Source of the DNA: Pseudomonas pergaminensis | GTDB lineage: Bacteria; Pseudomonadota; Gammaproteobacteria; Pseudomonadales; Pseudomonadaceae | DNA: 64,000 bases | Direction: 5' to 3' | NCBI RefSeq assembly: GCF_024112395.2 | Contig: NZ_CP078013.2 | Coordinates: 2,728,001-2,792,000, forward strand | Shown here: positions 34,601-42,214 of the stretch, in pieces | Position numbering within the stretch: the stretch's first letter is position 1 | Layout of the letters: every line of letters starts with the position of its first letter | Position numbers and translations under genes: made by a program | The notes under the pieces: model-generated | Database searches by the model: none | Seen by the model: the letters and a program-made list of their open reading frames with translations, nothing else | Told to the model about the DNA's origin: nothing

Positions 34601-35443
34601 GATGCCGCCGTGCAAGCAGTGGCCGCGCTCGACGAGCCGGACGACATGAACCCGCTGGCGGCCAAGGTGCGCAGTGAGCGCGAGGCGTTGCTCAAGTCCG
34701 GCCTGGACGACGAGGCCGCTGCGAAACAGGCCGGTTGGCGCATCTTCGGCGCCAAGCCCGGCGCCTATGGCGCGGGCGTGCAGGGCGCGGTCGACGGTCG
34801 CCTGTGGCAAAGCCGCGAAGACTTGGCCGAGGTCTACCTGAACTGGGGCGGCTACGCCTATGGCGGTTCCGACGAAGGCACCGCCGCCCGCGAGCAATTC
34901 GCCCAGCGTCTGAGCCAGGTGCAGGCTGTGTTGCAGAACCAGGACAACCGCGAGCACGACCTGCTCGATTCCAATGATTACTACCAATTCCAGGGCGGCA
35001 TGCTTGCTGCCGTGGAAACCCTGAGCGGCGATAAGGCTGCCAGCTATCATGGCGACCACAGCCAGCCCGACCTGCCGAAGATCCGCACCCTGAAGGAAGA
35101 GCTGAACCGGGTGATCCGTTCCCGCGCCGCTAACCCCAAGTGGATCGAAGGCGTGAAGCGCCATGGTTATAAAGGTGCGTTTGAGATGGCGGCGACCGTG
35201 GACAACCTGTTCGCCTTCGACGCCACCACCGCGCTGATAGACGACCACCAATATGCGCTGTTGGCCGACGCCTATCTGCTCGACCCCGATACCCGGGCCT
35301 TTGTGCAACAGCACAACCCCGACGCGCTGCGCGACATGACCGAGCGCATGCTAGAAGCCCAGCAGCGTGGCATGTGGCAGGAACCGGGGGCGTACCGCGA
35401 GGCGTTGGAAAACCTGTTGCTGGATATCGAAGAGGATGGCTGA
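31682..35443 (+). CDS. cobN: Cobaltochelatase large subunit CobN
   Basis: CobN inserts Co2+ into hydrogenobyrinate a,c-diamide in the aerobic pathway, with an AAA+ partner complex. The 1253-residue length and the sequence are typical of the CobN/BchH family (e.g. [29 protein letters not shown] near residues 545-573, and [23 protein letters not shown]). It starts three bases after the cobW stop. The nearest partner genes are a ChlI-like AAA+ protein and a VWA protein downstream; no CobS/CobT is present. Confidence 0.96.
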   Translation: [1253 protein letters not shown]

Positions 35444-35454
35444 AGGCAAGCTTG

Positions 35455-35590
35455 TTGTGGTGAGCGGGCTTGCCCCGCGCTGGACTGCGAAGCGGCCCCA
35501 AAAACCGGACACCGCGTTTTGCCAGGAAGAATCCGTTTAGCTTTATTGAGGCTGCTACGCAGCCCAGCGCGGGGCAAGCCCGCTCAGTAC
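35455..35590. repeat. Inverted repeat pair of REP type (GAGCGGGCTTGCCCCGCGC)
   Basis: GTGGTGAGCGGGCTTGCCCCGCGCTGG (left) mirrors CCAGCGCGGGGCAAGCCCGCTCAGTAC (right) with about 70 bp between that also has a small stem GCTGCTACGCAGC. A third REP-like class in the window, filling the cobN-chlI gap. Confidence 0.85.
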
Positions 35591-35630
35591 AGTGTGGTTG
35601 CTTGTGTCGCAGAATTTGAAGAGGGATCGT

Positions 35631-36629
35631 ATGACTGATATTCCCCATTTTCCGCTGTCCGCCGTAGTCGGCGCCGATGACCTGAAACTGGCGCTGTGCC
35701 TGACCGCCATCGACCCGAAGATCGGCGGTGTGCTGATCGAAGGCCCGCGCGGCATGGCCAAGTCGACTTTGGCGCGTGGTTTGGCGGACCTGCTGGCCAG
35801 TGGTCAATTCGTGACTTTGCCCCTGGGCGCGACTGAAGAGCGCCTTGTCGGCACGCTGGACCTGGATGCTGCATTGGGCGAGGGCCGGGCGCAGTTTTCG
35901 CCCGGCGTATTGGCCAAGGCGGATGGCGGCGTGCTGTACGTCGATGAAGTCAACCTGCTACCCGATCATTTGGTGGATTTGCTGCTGGACGTGGCCGCCA
36001 GCGGCACCAATCTGATCGAGCGTGACGGCATTTCCCATCGCCATTCGGCGCGGTTCGTGCTGATCGGCACCATGAACCCGGAGGAGGGCGAGTTGCGTCC
36101 GCAACTGCTCGACCGTTTCGGTTTCAACGTGGCGTTGAGCGGGCAGACCTTGCCCGCCGAGCGTGGGCAGATTATTCGTCGGCGTCTGGATTTCGACAGC
36201 GACCCGGCGGCGTTCTGCGCGCAATGGGAAACGTCGCAGGCGGCGTTGCGCGAACGCTGCATTCAGGCGCGGGCACAACTGGACACTATCGCGCTGGACG
36301 ACGAGGCGCTGGCAAGGATCACCGAACGGTGCTTCGCGGCGGGCGTCGACGGTTTGCGTGCGGACTTGGTCTGGTTGCGCGGCGCTCGGGCCCATGCCGC
36401 CTGGCGTGGCGCCAGTGCGATCGCCGAGGAAGATATCGAGGCGGTGGCCGAGTTTGCCCTGCGCCATCGTCGCCAGGAACAAGCCCCATCGTCCAACCCG
36501 CCCAGTGAAGGGCAGTCGCCCAAATCTTCCGACGCTTCGCCAGGCCAAGGCCAGTGGGGCGACATGCCCGCTCCGGCCCTGCCCACGGGGGCGCGCCGGG
36601 AAGTCCCCACCTGGCCAAAAAAGCCCTAG
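35631..36629 (+). CDS. ChlI/BchI-like AAA+ ATPase, probable cobaltochelatase motor subunit
   Basis: An AAA+ ATPase of the magnesium-chelatase I subunit family, 332 residues. Walker A is GPRGMAKSTLARGL (~35-48), Walker B GGVLYVDEVNLLPD (~98-111), then the sensor region FVLIGTMNPEEGELRPQLLDRFG with the Arg finger. The C-terminus is a low-complexity Ser/Pro tail. Start at 35631 with GAGGG eight bases upstream. By position after cobN it probably energises cobalt insertion, a role filled by CobS in Rhodobacter and Sinorhizobium; no chlorophyll genes exist here, so magnesium chelation is unlikely. Confidence 0.88.
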   Translation: MTDIPHFPLSAVVGADDLKLALCLTAIDPKIGGVLIEGPRGMAKSTLARGLADLLASGQFVTLPLGATEERLVGTLDLDAALGEGRAQFSPGVLAKADGGVLYVDEVNLLPDHLVDLLLDVAASGTNLIERDGISHRHSARFVLIGTMNPEEGELRPQLLDRFGFNVALSGQTLPAERGQIIRRRLDFDSDPAAFCAQWETSQAALRERCIQARAQLDTIALDDEALARITERCFAAGVDGLRADLVWLRGARAHAAWRGASAIAEEDIEAVAEFALRHRRQEQAPSSNPPSEGQSPKSSDASPGQGQWGDMPAPALPTGARREVPTWPKKP

Positions 36630-37282
36630 GCATTCGCCCCCGGCCTGACACGGGGACGGATGCCCGCCCCAAGGCAGGGCGACTGGACAGCGGCAGGCAC
36701 GGTAAGGCGCGCAGCGCGAAGCAGGGGACGATCAATTGGCCCGGCACCTTGCTCGGTGGCCGGCCGCAAGCCCGTGAGGATCTGCTTTATCACCTGCGCA
36801 GTCGTTCGGCCCATGAGCTCTGGTTGGTGATTGTCGATGCGTCGGCATCCACCCGGCGGCATCGTGCGCTCACCGATGCCAAGGGTTTGTTGGCGCAATT
36901 GTTCGATGACGCTTACCGCCAGCGGGCGCGGATGGCGTTGTTGACGGCCAGCGGGCACTCGCCCAAATGGCAGGTACAGGGGTTGAAGGCGGCGAAGGGC
37001 TTGGCGGACTGGCTGGATCAATTGGGCGCGGGCGGTGGTACGCCGTTGCTCGCGGCGTTGACCGAGGCCGGGGCGTGGTTGACGCTGCGCCGCAAGCGGT
37101 ATCCGGCTGAACAACAGCGGCTGCTGGTGATCACTGACGGGCGACTCAAGGACATCGCCGGGTTGCCGTTGCTGGAGTGTCCGGGGCTGTTGGTGGATAT
37201 CGAGCGCGGGCCCATCAGGTTGGGTCGGGCTCGGGAGTTGGCGGTGGGGTTGCAGCTGGACCATCGGCATATTGACGATTAG
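36554..37282 (+). CDS. VWA-domain protein (ChlD-like), probable cobaltochelatase subunit
   Basis: A ~240-residue protein with a von Willebrand A domain: MIDAS motif DASAS at residues 95-99, then [10 protein letters not shown] (Thr) and [10 protein letters not shown] (Asp), in MIDAS order. This is the integrin-like part of ChlD/CobT without the AAA+ half. The frame opens with a GTG at 36554 inside the end of the ChlI-like gene; the first ~60 residues are basic and low complexity, so the true start may be later, and no ATG is in this frame. It overlaps the convergent DUF1853 gene by 4 bp. Confidence 0.83.
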   Translation: MGRHARSGPAHGGAPGSPHLAKKALGIRPRPDTGTDARPKAGRLDSGRHGKARSAKQGTINWPGTLLGGRPQAREDLLYHLRSRSAHELWLVIVDASASTRRHRALTDAKGLLAQLFDDAYRQRARMALLTASGHSPKWQVQGLKAAKGLADWLDQLGAGGGTPLLAALTEAGAWLTLRRKRYPAEQQRLLVITDGRLKDIAGLPLLECPGLLVDIERGPIRLGRARELAVGLQLDHRHIDD

Positions 37283-38226
37283 CTATTGCCCGGCACGTTG
37301 GGCCAAAGGTCCGCCACCAGGAACAGCCGCTCGGCTTCCTCCCAATCCTGATCGACTTGAACCATCCGCACCAACAACTGCGCCGGCGCCATGGGATCCA
37401 GCTGCGCCAGCCAGCCCCTCATCTGTTCTTCACTCCAGACTTCATCCGTCGGGTAATGCGCCGGCGCCAACCACGCATGCCTGGGCAGGGGCTGCCAGCG
37501 GCCGGGCGGACTTTGGCTGACAAACGCTGGCCAATCACGCTGATGCAACCAGCGCCCACGTAAATGCTGTGGATGGGCACCCATGGGGGCTTGGGCCTCG
37601 CCAGGCCAGGGGTACAACAGATAGCCGCCCAGCCACAAATGCGCATCGAAATGCTGGATATCCAGTGCCGCCAGGGCCTCCTGGCTTTCCGCCCGCGCCG
37701 ATATCGGCAACTGATGCTGGGCCAGGTGCGCCAGCTTGCGGTCCAGTCGGTCATGACAACCCGGCCCCAGCCATTGCGCGGTGTCCTCACCGTTACCGTC
37801 CTGCGGGCCGAGGTACAGTTTGATTGCCAGCTCCAGATGATGCACGCCGTCACGGTCGCGCAGCAGCATGTCCAGCTCGCCGAGGGTATGCCCGGCGCGG
37901 CGGATCGGCAGGTTGGCCGCCAACAGTTCCACGCCCGGCGCATGCTGTACGGCGAACTGCCACAGGCGCTCGTAATACAGGCCCAGGCGCCGGGTGCGTG
38001 ACTGGTTCAGCCACTGCTGCAAGGCGCTGCTGTCCTGATCGAGCTGGCGCAGCCAGCGCTCCAGCAGGTGCGGCGCCTGCACCCAGTCACTGCCGGCCAG
38101 CGGGTGGCGCTGCGGCCACGGTGTTTGCGCGAGCATCGGCGGGGCGAGCATTACCCACGCCAGGTCGCGCACTTCGGGGTGGCGCAGCTGGCGGGGCAGG
38201 TTGTGCAGATCCGGGAACACAGTCAT
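37279..38226 (-). CDS. DUF1853 family protein
   Basis: A 315-residue cytoplasmic protein of the DUF1853 family, whose function is not known. The landmark parts are [13 protein letters not shown] near the start, [13 protein letters not shown], and [28 protein letters not shown], which resembles a nuclease-like (D...E-x-K) alpha/beta core (GELDMLLRD...LELAIKLYL). The nuclease idea is my inference from the pattern and not a known function. The ATG is at 38226. Convergent with the VWA gene and divergent from nadK. Confidence 0.8.
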   Translation of the reverse strand: MTVFPDLHNLPRQLRHPEVRDLAWVMLAPPMLAQTPWPQRHPLAGSDWVQAPHLLERWLRQLDQDSSALQQWLNQSRTRRLGLYYERLWQFAVQHAPGVELLAANLPIRRAGHTLGELDMLLRDRDGVHHLELAIKLYLGPQDGNGEDTAQWLGPGCHDRLDRKLAHLAQHQLPISARAESQEALAALDIQHFDAHLWLGGYLLYPWPGEAQAPMGAHPQHLRGRWLHQRDWPAFVSQSPPGRWQPLPRHAWLAPAHYPTDEVWSEEQMRGWLAQLDPMAPAQLLVRMVQVDQDWEEAERLFLVADLWPNVPGNS

Positions 38227-38371
38227 GGTCCGAGCATAGCCTTTTCAGTGTCGTGCGGGTGGATGAGAACCCTTGTCATCAAGGTTTCACGGCGACAAAG
38301 GATTTTGCCTGGGACGGCCTTTCGCCCATAATCGTTCTTTTTTGCCACACCCCACATCCCGCAGGAGCCCC

Positions 38372-39262
38372 ATGGAGCAATTTCGCAATATCGGCATTAT
38401 CGGTCGCCTGGGCAGTACCCAGGTGTTGGACACCGTCCGCCGGCTGAAAAAGTTCCTGCTGGAACGCCACCTGCATGTGATCCTCGAAGACACCATCGCT
38501 GAAATCCTGCCGGGCCACGGCTTGCAAACCTCGTCGCGCAAGATGCTAGGCGAAGTCTGCGACATGGTCATCGTGGTCGGCGGCGACGGCAGCCTGCTCG
38601 GCGCCGCCCGTGCCCTGGCGCGGCACAACGTACCGGTGCTGGGGATCAACCGGGGTAGCCTGGGTTTCCTCACCGATATCCGTCCCGATGAGTTGGAAGT
38701 CGAAGTCGCCAAGGTGCTCGACGGCCATTACCTGGTGGAAAACCGCTTCCTGCTGCAAGCCGAAGTGCGCCGCCACGGCGAAGCCATCGGCCAGGGCGAT
38801 GCCTTGAATGATGTGGTGCTGCACCCCGGCAAGTCGACGCGGATGATCGAGTTCGAACTCTATATAGACGGCCAATTCGTGTGCAGCCAGAAGGCCGACG
38901 GCCTGATCGTTGCCACGCCCACCGGCTCCACGGCCTACGCGCTGTCGGCAGGTGGGCCGATCATGCATCCCAAGCTGGATGCCATTGTGATCGTGCCGAT
39001 GTATCCCCATATGTTGTCGAGCAGGCCCATCGTGGTCGACGGCAACAGTGAGCTGAAAATCGTGGTCTCCAAAGACATGCAGATCTACCCGCAGGTGTCC
39101 TGCGACGGTCAGAACCATTTCACCTGCGCCCCCGGTGACACCATCACCGTGAGCAAGAAGGCACAGAAGTTGCGGTTGATCCACCCGCTGGACCACAACT
39201 ACTACGAAGTGTGCCGCACCAAGCTGGGCTGGGGCAGCCGCTTGGGGGGTGGAGGCGACTGA
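38372..39262 (+). CDS. nadK: NAD kinase
   Basis: Phosphorylates NAD to NADP with ATP or polyphosphate. The 296-residue protein has the GGDGSLLGAAR motif (~64-75), the NE/D-like NDVVLHPGKSTRMIEF segment, and TPTGSTAYALSAGGPI (~183-198). The start at 38372 is set by GCAGGAGCCCC upstream; an in-frame reading from 38273 adds 33 unrelated residues. The stop overlaps the next start (TGATG), so it is the first gene of a six-gene run to pepN. Confidence 0.97.
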   Translation: MEQFRNIGIIGRLGSTQVLDTVRRLKKFLLERHLHVILEDTIAEILPGHGLQTSSRKMLGEVCDMVIVVGGDGSLLGAARALARHNVPVLGINRGSLGFLTDIRPDELEVEVAKVLDGHYLVENRFLLQAEVRRHGEAIGQGDALNDVVLHPGKSTRMIEFELYIDGQFVCSQKADGLIVATPTGSTAYALSAGGPIMHPKLDAIVIVPMYPHMLSSRPIVVDGNSELKIVVSKDMQIYPQVSCDGQNHFTCAPGDTITVSKKAQKLRLIHPLDHNYYEVCRTKLGWGSRLGGGGD

Positions 39263-40233
39263 TGCTCGATCCCGCGCGTAGCTACGACCTGATTGGTGAC
39301 GTGCACGGTTGCGCCCACACCCTTGAGCACTTGCTCGACCTGCTGGGCTACCACAAGCAGGGCGGCACCTGGCGTCATCCGTCGCGCATGGCGGTGTTCC
39401 TCGGCGATATCATTGACCGCGGCCCACGCATCCGCGAGGCGCTGCATATCGTCCACGACATGACCGAGGCTGGCCAGGCGCTGTGCATCATGGGCAACCA
39501 CGAGTTCAACGCCCTGGGTTGGACCACACCGGCGCCGCCGGGCAGTGGCAAGCAGTTCGTGCGCGAGCACAACCCACGGCATGCACGGTTGATCCAGGAG
39601 ACCCTGACCCAGTTCGAACACCACCCGGCGGACTGGCATGACTTCCTCGGCTGGTTCTATGACATGCCGCTGTTCGTCGACGCTGGGCGCTTCCGCGTGG
39701 TGCATGCGTGCTGGGACGACGGCTTTATCCAGCCGCTGCGCGCGACCTTCCCGGACGGTTGCATCGACCAGCACTTCCTGCAGGCCGCCGCCGTGCCGGG
39801 CAGTTTTGCCTGCAACGCCTTCGACCGCCTGCTGCGCGGTACCGACATGCGCCTGCCGCACGGCCTTACGCTGACCGGTGGCGATGGCCTGACGCGCTCG
39901 TTCTTTCGCACCAAGTTCTGGGAAGACGACCCCAAGACCTACGGCGATATCGTGTTCCAGCCCGACGCCTTGCCGGAGCCAGTGGCGCGTACGCCGTTGT
40001 CGTCCACCGAAAAGAATTCCCTGCTGCGCTACGGCGTCGACGAACCGTTGTTGTTCGTCGGCCATTACTGGCGCAGCGGCAAACCGGCGCCGATCCGCGA
40101 GAACCTGGCGTGCCTGGACTACAGCGCCGTGCTGTACGGCAAGCTGGTGGCTTATCGCCTGGATCAGGAAACCCGCCTGGATCCGAATAAATTCGTATGG
40201 GTCGACGTAGAGCGACCCGAGGTTATCAAATGA
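39262..40233 (+). CDS. Calcineurin-like metallophosphoesterase
   Basis: A cytoplasmic binuclear metal phosphoesterase of 323 residues related to ApaH/PrpE and Ser/Thr phosphatases. Motifs in order: IGDVHGCAHTL (GDxHG), FLGDIIDRGP (GDxxDRG), CIMGNHEFN (GNHE), and the late histidines in HACWDD and VGHYWRSG. Substrate is not known. It is coupled to nadK by a one-base overlap and to the rhomboid gene by a 4-base overlap. Confidence 0.9.
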   Translation: MLDPARSYDLIGDVHGCAHTLEHLLDLLGYHKQGGTWRHPSRMAVFLGDIIDRGPRIREALHIVHDMTEAGQALCIMGNHEFNALGWTTPAPPGSGKQFVREHNPRHARLIQETLTQFEHHPADWHDFLGWFYDMPLFVDAGRFRVVHACWDDGFIQPLRATFPDGCIDQHFLQAAAVPGSFACNAFDRLLRGTDMRLPHGLTLTGGDGLTRSFFRTKFWEDDPKTYGDIVFQPDALPEPVARTPLSSTEKNSLLRYGVDEPLLFVGHYWRSGKPAPIRENLACLDYSAVLYGKLVAYRLDQETRLDPNKFVWVDVERPEVIK

Positions 40234-41099
40234 GTGCTGTGGCGGTATTACGCCTGCCCTTGAGCGTCGACCTGGGCGGCTTTGTCCAGTTGCTGCAACG
40301 CATGCAAGTGCCCCATCGTGTCAGCGAAGAGGCGGGTGAGCAGGTGTTGTGGGTGCCCGAGAACATCAGCGACGACGTGCGCGTGCTTTACCAACGCTTT
40401 CCTGCGGGTGACCCGGACCAGCAACTGGACATTCCCGAGCAGGCGCCGATCAAGCGCCCTGGGTTTCTCCAGCAACTGCGGCACAGCCCGTTAACCGCGT
40501 TGGTGCTGCTGGCAAGCATCATCGTCGGCGCCGTGACCTTGCTCGGTGAAAACCTGCAAGCCATGAGTTGGCTGACGTTCCTGCAGTTCCGCATCGTCGG
40601 CGAGTACATCCAGTTCACACCGCTGGCCGACAGCCTGGCGGCGGGGCAGTGGTGGCGGCTGGTCACGCCGATGCTGATCCACTTTGGCATCCTGCACCTC
40701 GCCATGAATGGCATGTGGTACTGGGAACTGGGCCGGCGCATCGAAGCGCGCCAGGGCAGCATCAACTTGCTGGGCCTGACGCTGTTGTTCAGCCTGGTGT
40801 CCAACTACGCTCAATATGTTTATGGCGGCCCCGGCCTGTTCGGTGGGTTGTCCGGCGTGCTGTATGGCCTGCTCGGGCATTGCTGGATTTTTCAACTGCT
40901 GTCGCCTAATCCGGCCTATCGCCTGCCCCGTGGGGTGCTGGTGATGATGCTGGTGTGGTTGCTGCTCTGCCTGTCGGGGCTGGTCTCGATGATCGGTTTC
41001 GGCGAAATCGCCAATGCTGCCCATGTCGGCGGCCTGGTTATCGGTTGCCTGACGGGTTTGCTGGGTGGGCTGTACAGCCGCCGCAAAGCCTCTCTTTGA
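40230..41099 (+). CDS. glpG: Rhomboid family intramembrane serine protease (GlpG-like)
   Basis: An inner-membrane protease cleaving transmembrane segments. The 289-residue protein has an N-terminal cytoplasmic domain (1-75), a membrane core of about six spans, the catalytic Ser in GGLSGVLYG (about residue 208) and the catalytic His in NAAHVGG (about 265), with the upstream H-x-x-x-N of HLAMN. The start overlaps the phosphoesterase stop in an ATGA junction at 40230. In E. coli GlpG sits in the glp operon; here the context is nadK-pepN. Confidence 0.9.
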   Translation: MSAVAVLRLPLSVDLGGFVQLLQRMQVPHRVSEEAGEQVLWVPENISDDVRVLYQRFPAGDPDQQLDIPEQAPIKRPGFLQQLRHSPLTALVLLASIIVGAVTLLGENLQAMSWLTFLQFRIVGEYIQFTPLADSLAAGQWWRLVTPMLIHFGILHLAMNGMWYWELGRRIEARQGSINLLGLTLLFSLVSNYAQYVYGGPGLFGGLSGVLYGLLGHCWIFQLLSPNPAYRLPRGVLVMMLVWLLLCLSGLVSMIGFGEIANAAHVGGLVIGCLTGLLGGLYSRRKASL

Positions 41100-41113
41100 T
41101 AAGGAAGAGCCTT

Positions 41114-41374
41114 ATGTCCTCTTTTGCTGAAATGATTGAAAACATCACTCCGGACATCTACGAGAGCCTCAAGCTCGCCGTGGAAATCGGCAAGTGGTCC
41201 GATGGCCGCAAGCTCACTGCCGAACAGCGCGAGCTGTCCCTGCAAGCGGTGATCGCCTGGGAAATCCAGAACCTGCCGGAAGACCAGCGCACCGGCTACA
41301 TGGGCCCGCAGGAATGCGCATCCAAGTCCGCGCCAGTACCGAATATCCTGTTCAAGTCGGATGCGATCCATTGA
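41114..41374 (+). CDS. YeaC family (DUF1315) protein
   Basis: An 86-residue cytoplasmic helical protein of the YeaC/DUF1315 family, function unknown. The recognisable part is ITPDIYESLKLAVEIGKWSDGRKLTAEQRELSLQAVIAWE (11-50) and the C-terminal GYMGPQECASKS. AAGGAAGAG lies 10 bases before the ATG at 41114. It ends in TTGA, overlapping the DUF2797 start. Confidence 0.86.
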   Translation: MSSFAEMIENITPDIYESLKLAVEIGKWSDGRKLTAEQRELSLQAVIAWEIQNLPEDQRTGYMGPQECASKSAPVPNILFKSDAIH

Positions 41375-42201
41375 TTGAAATTGGTCGTGGTGCAGTCAGC
41401 AAAATGTCGGCGCAACTCGGTGAGCCGACCGTTCAATACGCGTTTCGCCTGGGCGATGCCGAGGTGCCGGTCAACCCGTTGATCGGCACTCACGTGCGCC
41501 TGGAATACCTCGGTGCCATCCATTGCAGCCATTGCGGCCGCAAGACCAAGACCAGCTTCAGCCAGGGGTACTGCTACCCGTGCATGACCAAGCTGGCCCA
41601 GTGTGACCTGTGCATCATGAGCCCCGAGCGTTGCCACTACGACGCCGGCACCTGCCGCGATCCGGGCTGGGGCGAGCAATTCTGCATGACCGACCATGTG
41701 GTGTACCTGGCGAATTCGTCGGGGATCAAGGTCGGCATCACCCGCGCCACCCAGTTGCCGACTCGCTGGCTCGACCAAGGCGCGAGCCAGGCGCTGCCGA
41801 TCATGCGCGTGGCGACCCGCCAGCAATCCGGCTTCGTCGAGGACCTGTTCCGCAGCCAGGTGGCCGACAAGACCAACTGGCGCGCGCTGCTCAAGGGCGA
41901 CGCCCAGTCCGTCGACCTCAAGCAGGTGCGTGACGAGCTGTTCGCCTCCTGCGCCGAAGGCCTGGTGAGTCTGCAGGAACGCTTTGGCCTGCAGGCCATC
42001 CAAACGATTGCCGACATTGAGCCGATCGAAATCCGCTATCCGGTCGAGCAGTATCCGACCAAGATCGTCAGCTTCAACCTGGACAAGAACCCGATTGCCG
42101 AAGGCACGCTGCTGGGGATCAAGGGCCAATACCTGATCTTCGACACCGGCGTTATCAACATTCGTAAGTACACGGCCTACCAGCTCGCCGTGCATCAGTA
42201 G
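41371..42201 (+). CDS. DUF2797 protein with cysteine-rich N-terminal module
   Basis: A ~276-residue protein. The first third holds a dense cysteine pattern: CSHCGRKTKTSFSQGYCYPC, then AQCDLCIMSPERCH, then GTCRDPG and FCMTDH, which look like two or more zinc sites. The rest (SGIKVGITRATQLPTRWLDQGASQALPIMRV) resembles a GIY-YIG-type nuclease fold (V-G-x-x); that likeness is my reading, and the family is listed as unknown. TTG at 41371 is the likely start (overlaps the YeaC stop as TTGA); a longer reading from 41194 overlaps YeaC heavily and is unlike the family. Confidence 0.84.
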   Translation: MIEIGRGAVSKMSAQLGEPTVQYAFRLGDAEVPVNPLIGTHVRLEYLGAIHCSHCGRKTKTSFSQGYCYPCMTKLAQCDLCIMSPERCHYDAGTCRDPGWGEQFCMTDHVVYLANSSGIKVGITRATQLPTRWLDQGASQALPIMRVATRQQSGFVEDLFRSQVADKTNWRALLKGDAQSVDLKQVRDELFASCAEGLVSLQERFGLQAIQTIADIEPIEIRYPVEQYPTKIVSFNLDKNPIAEGTLLGIKGQYLIFDTGVINIRKYTAYQLAVHQ

Positions 42202-42214
42202 AAGGATGCCACCC

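Noticed and set aside
32117..35314. 1065-codon minus-strand open frame opposite cobN
   Set aside because: Antisense shadow of cobN; low-information Gln/His/Arg/Gly-rich sequence and no start context.
36554..36629. Frameshift fusing the ChlI-like and VWA genes into one protein
   Set aside because: The two frames overlap normally by ~75 bp with separate stops, as in many coupled chelatase genes, and both have complete motifs.
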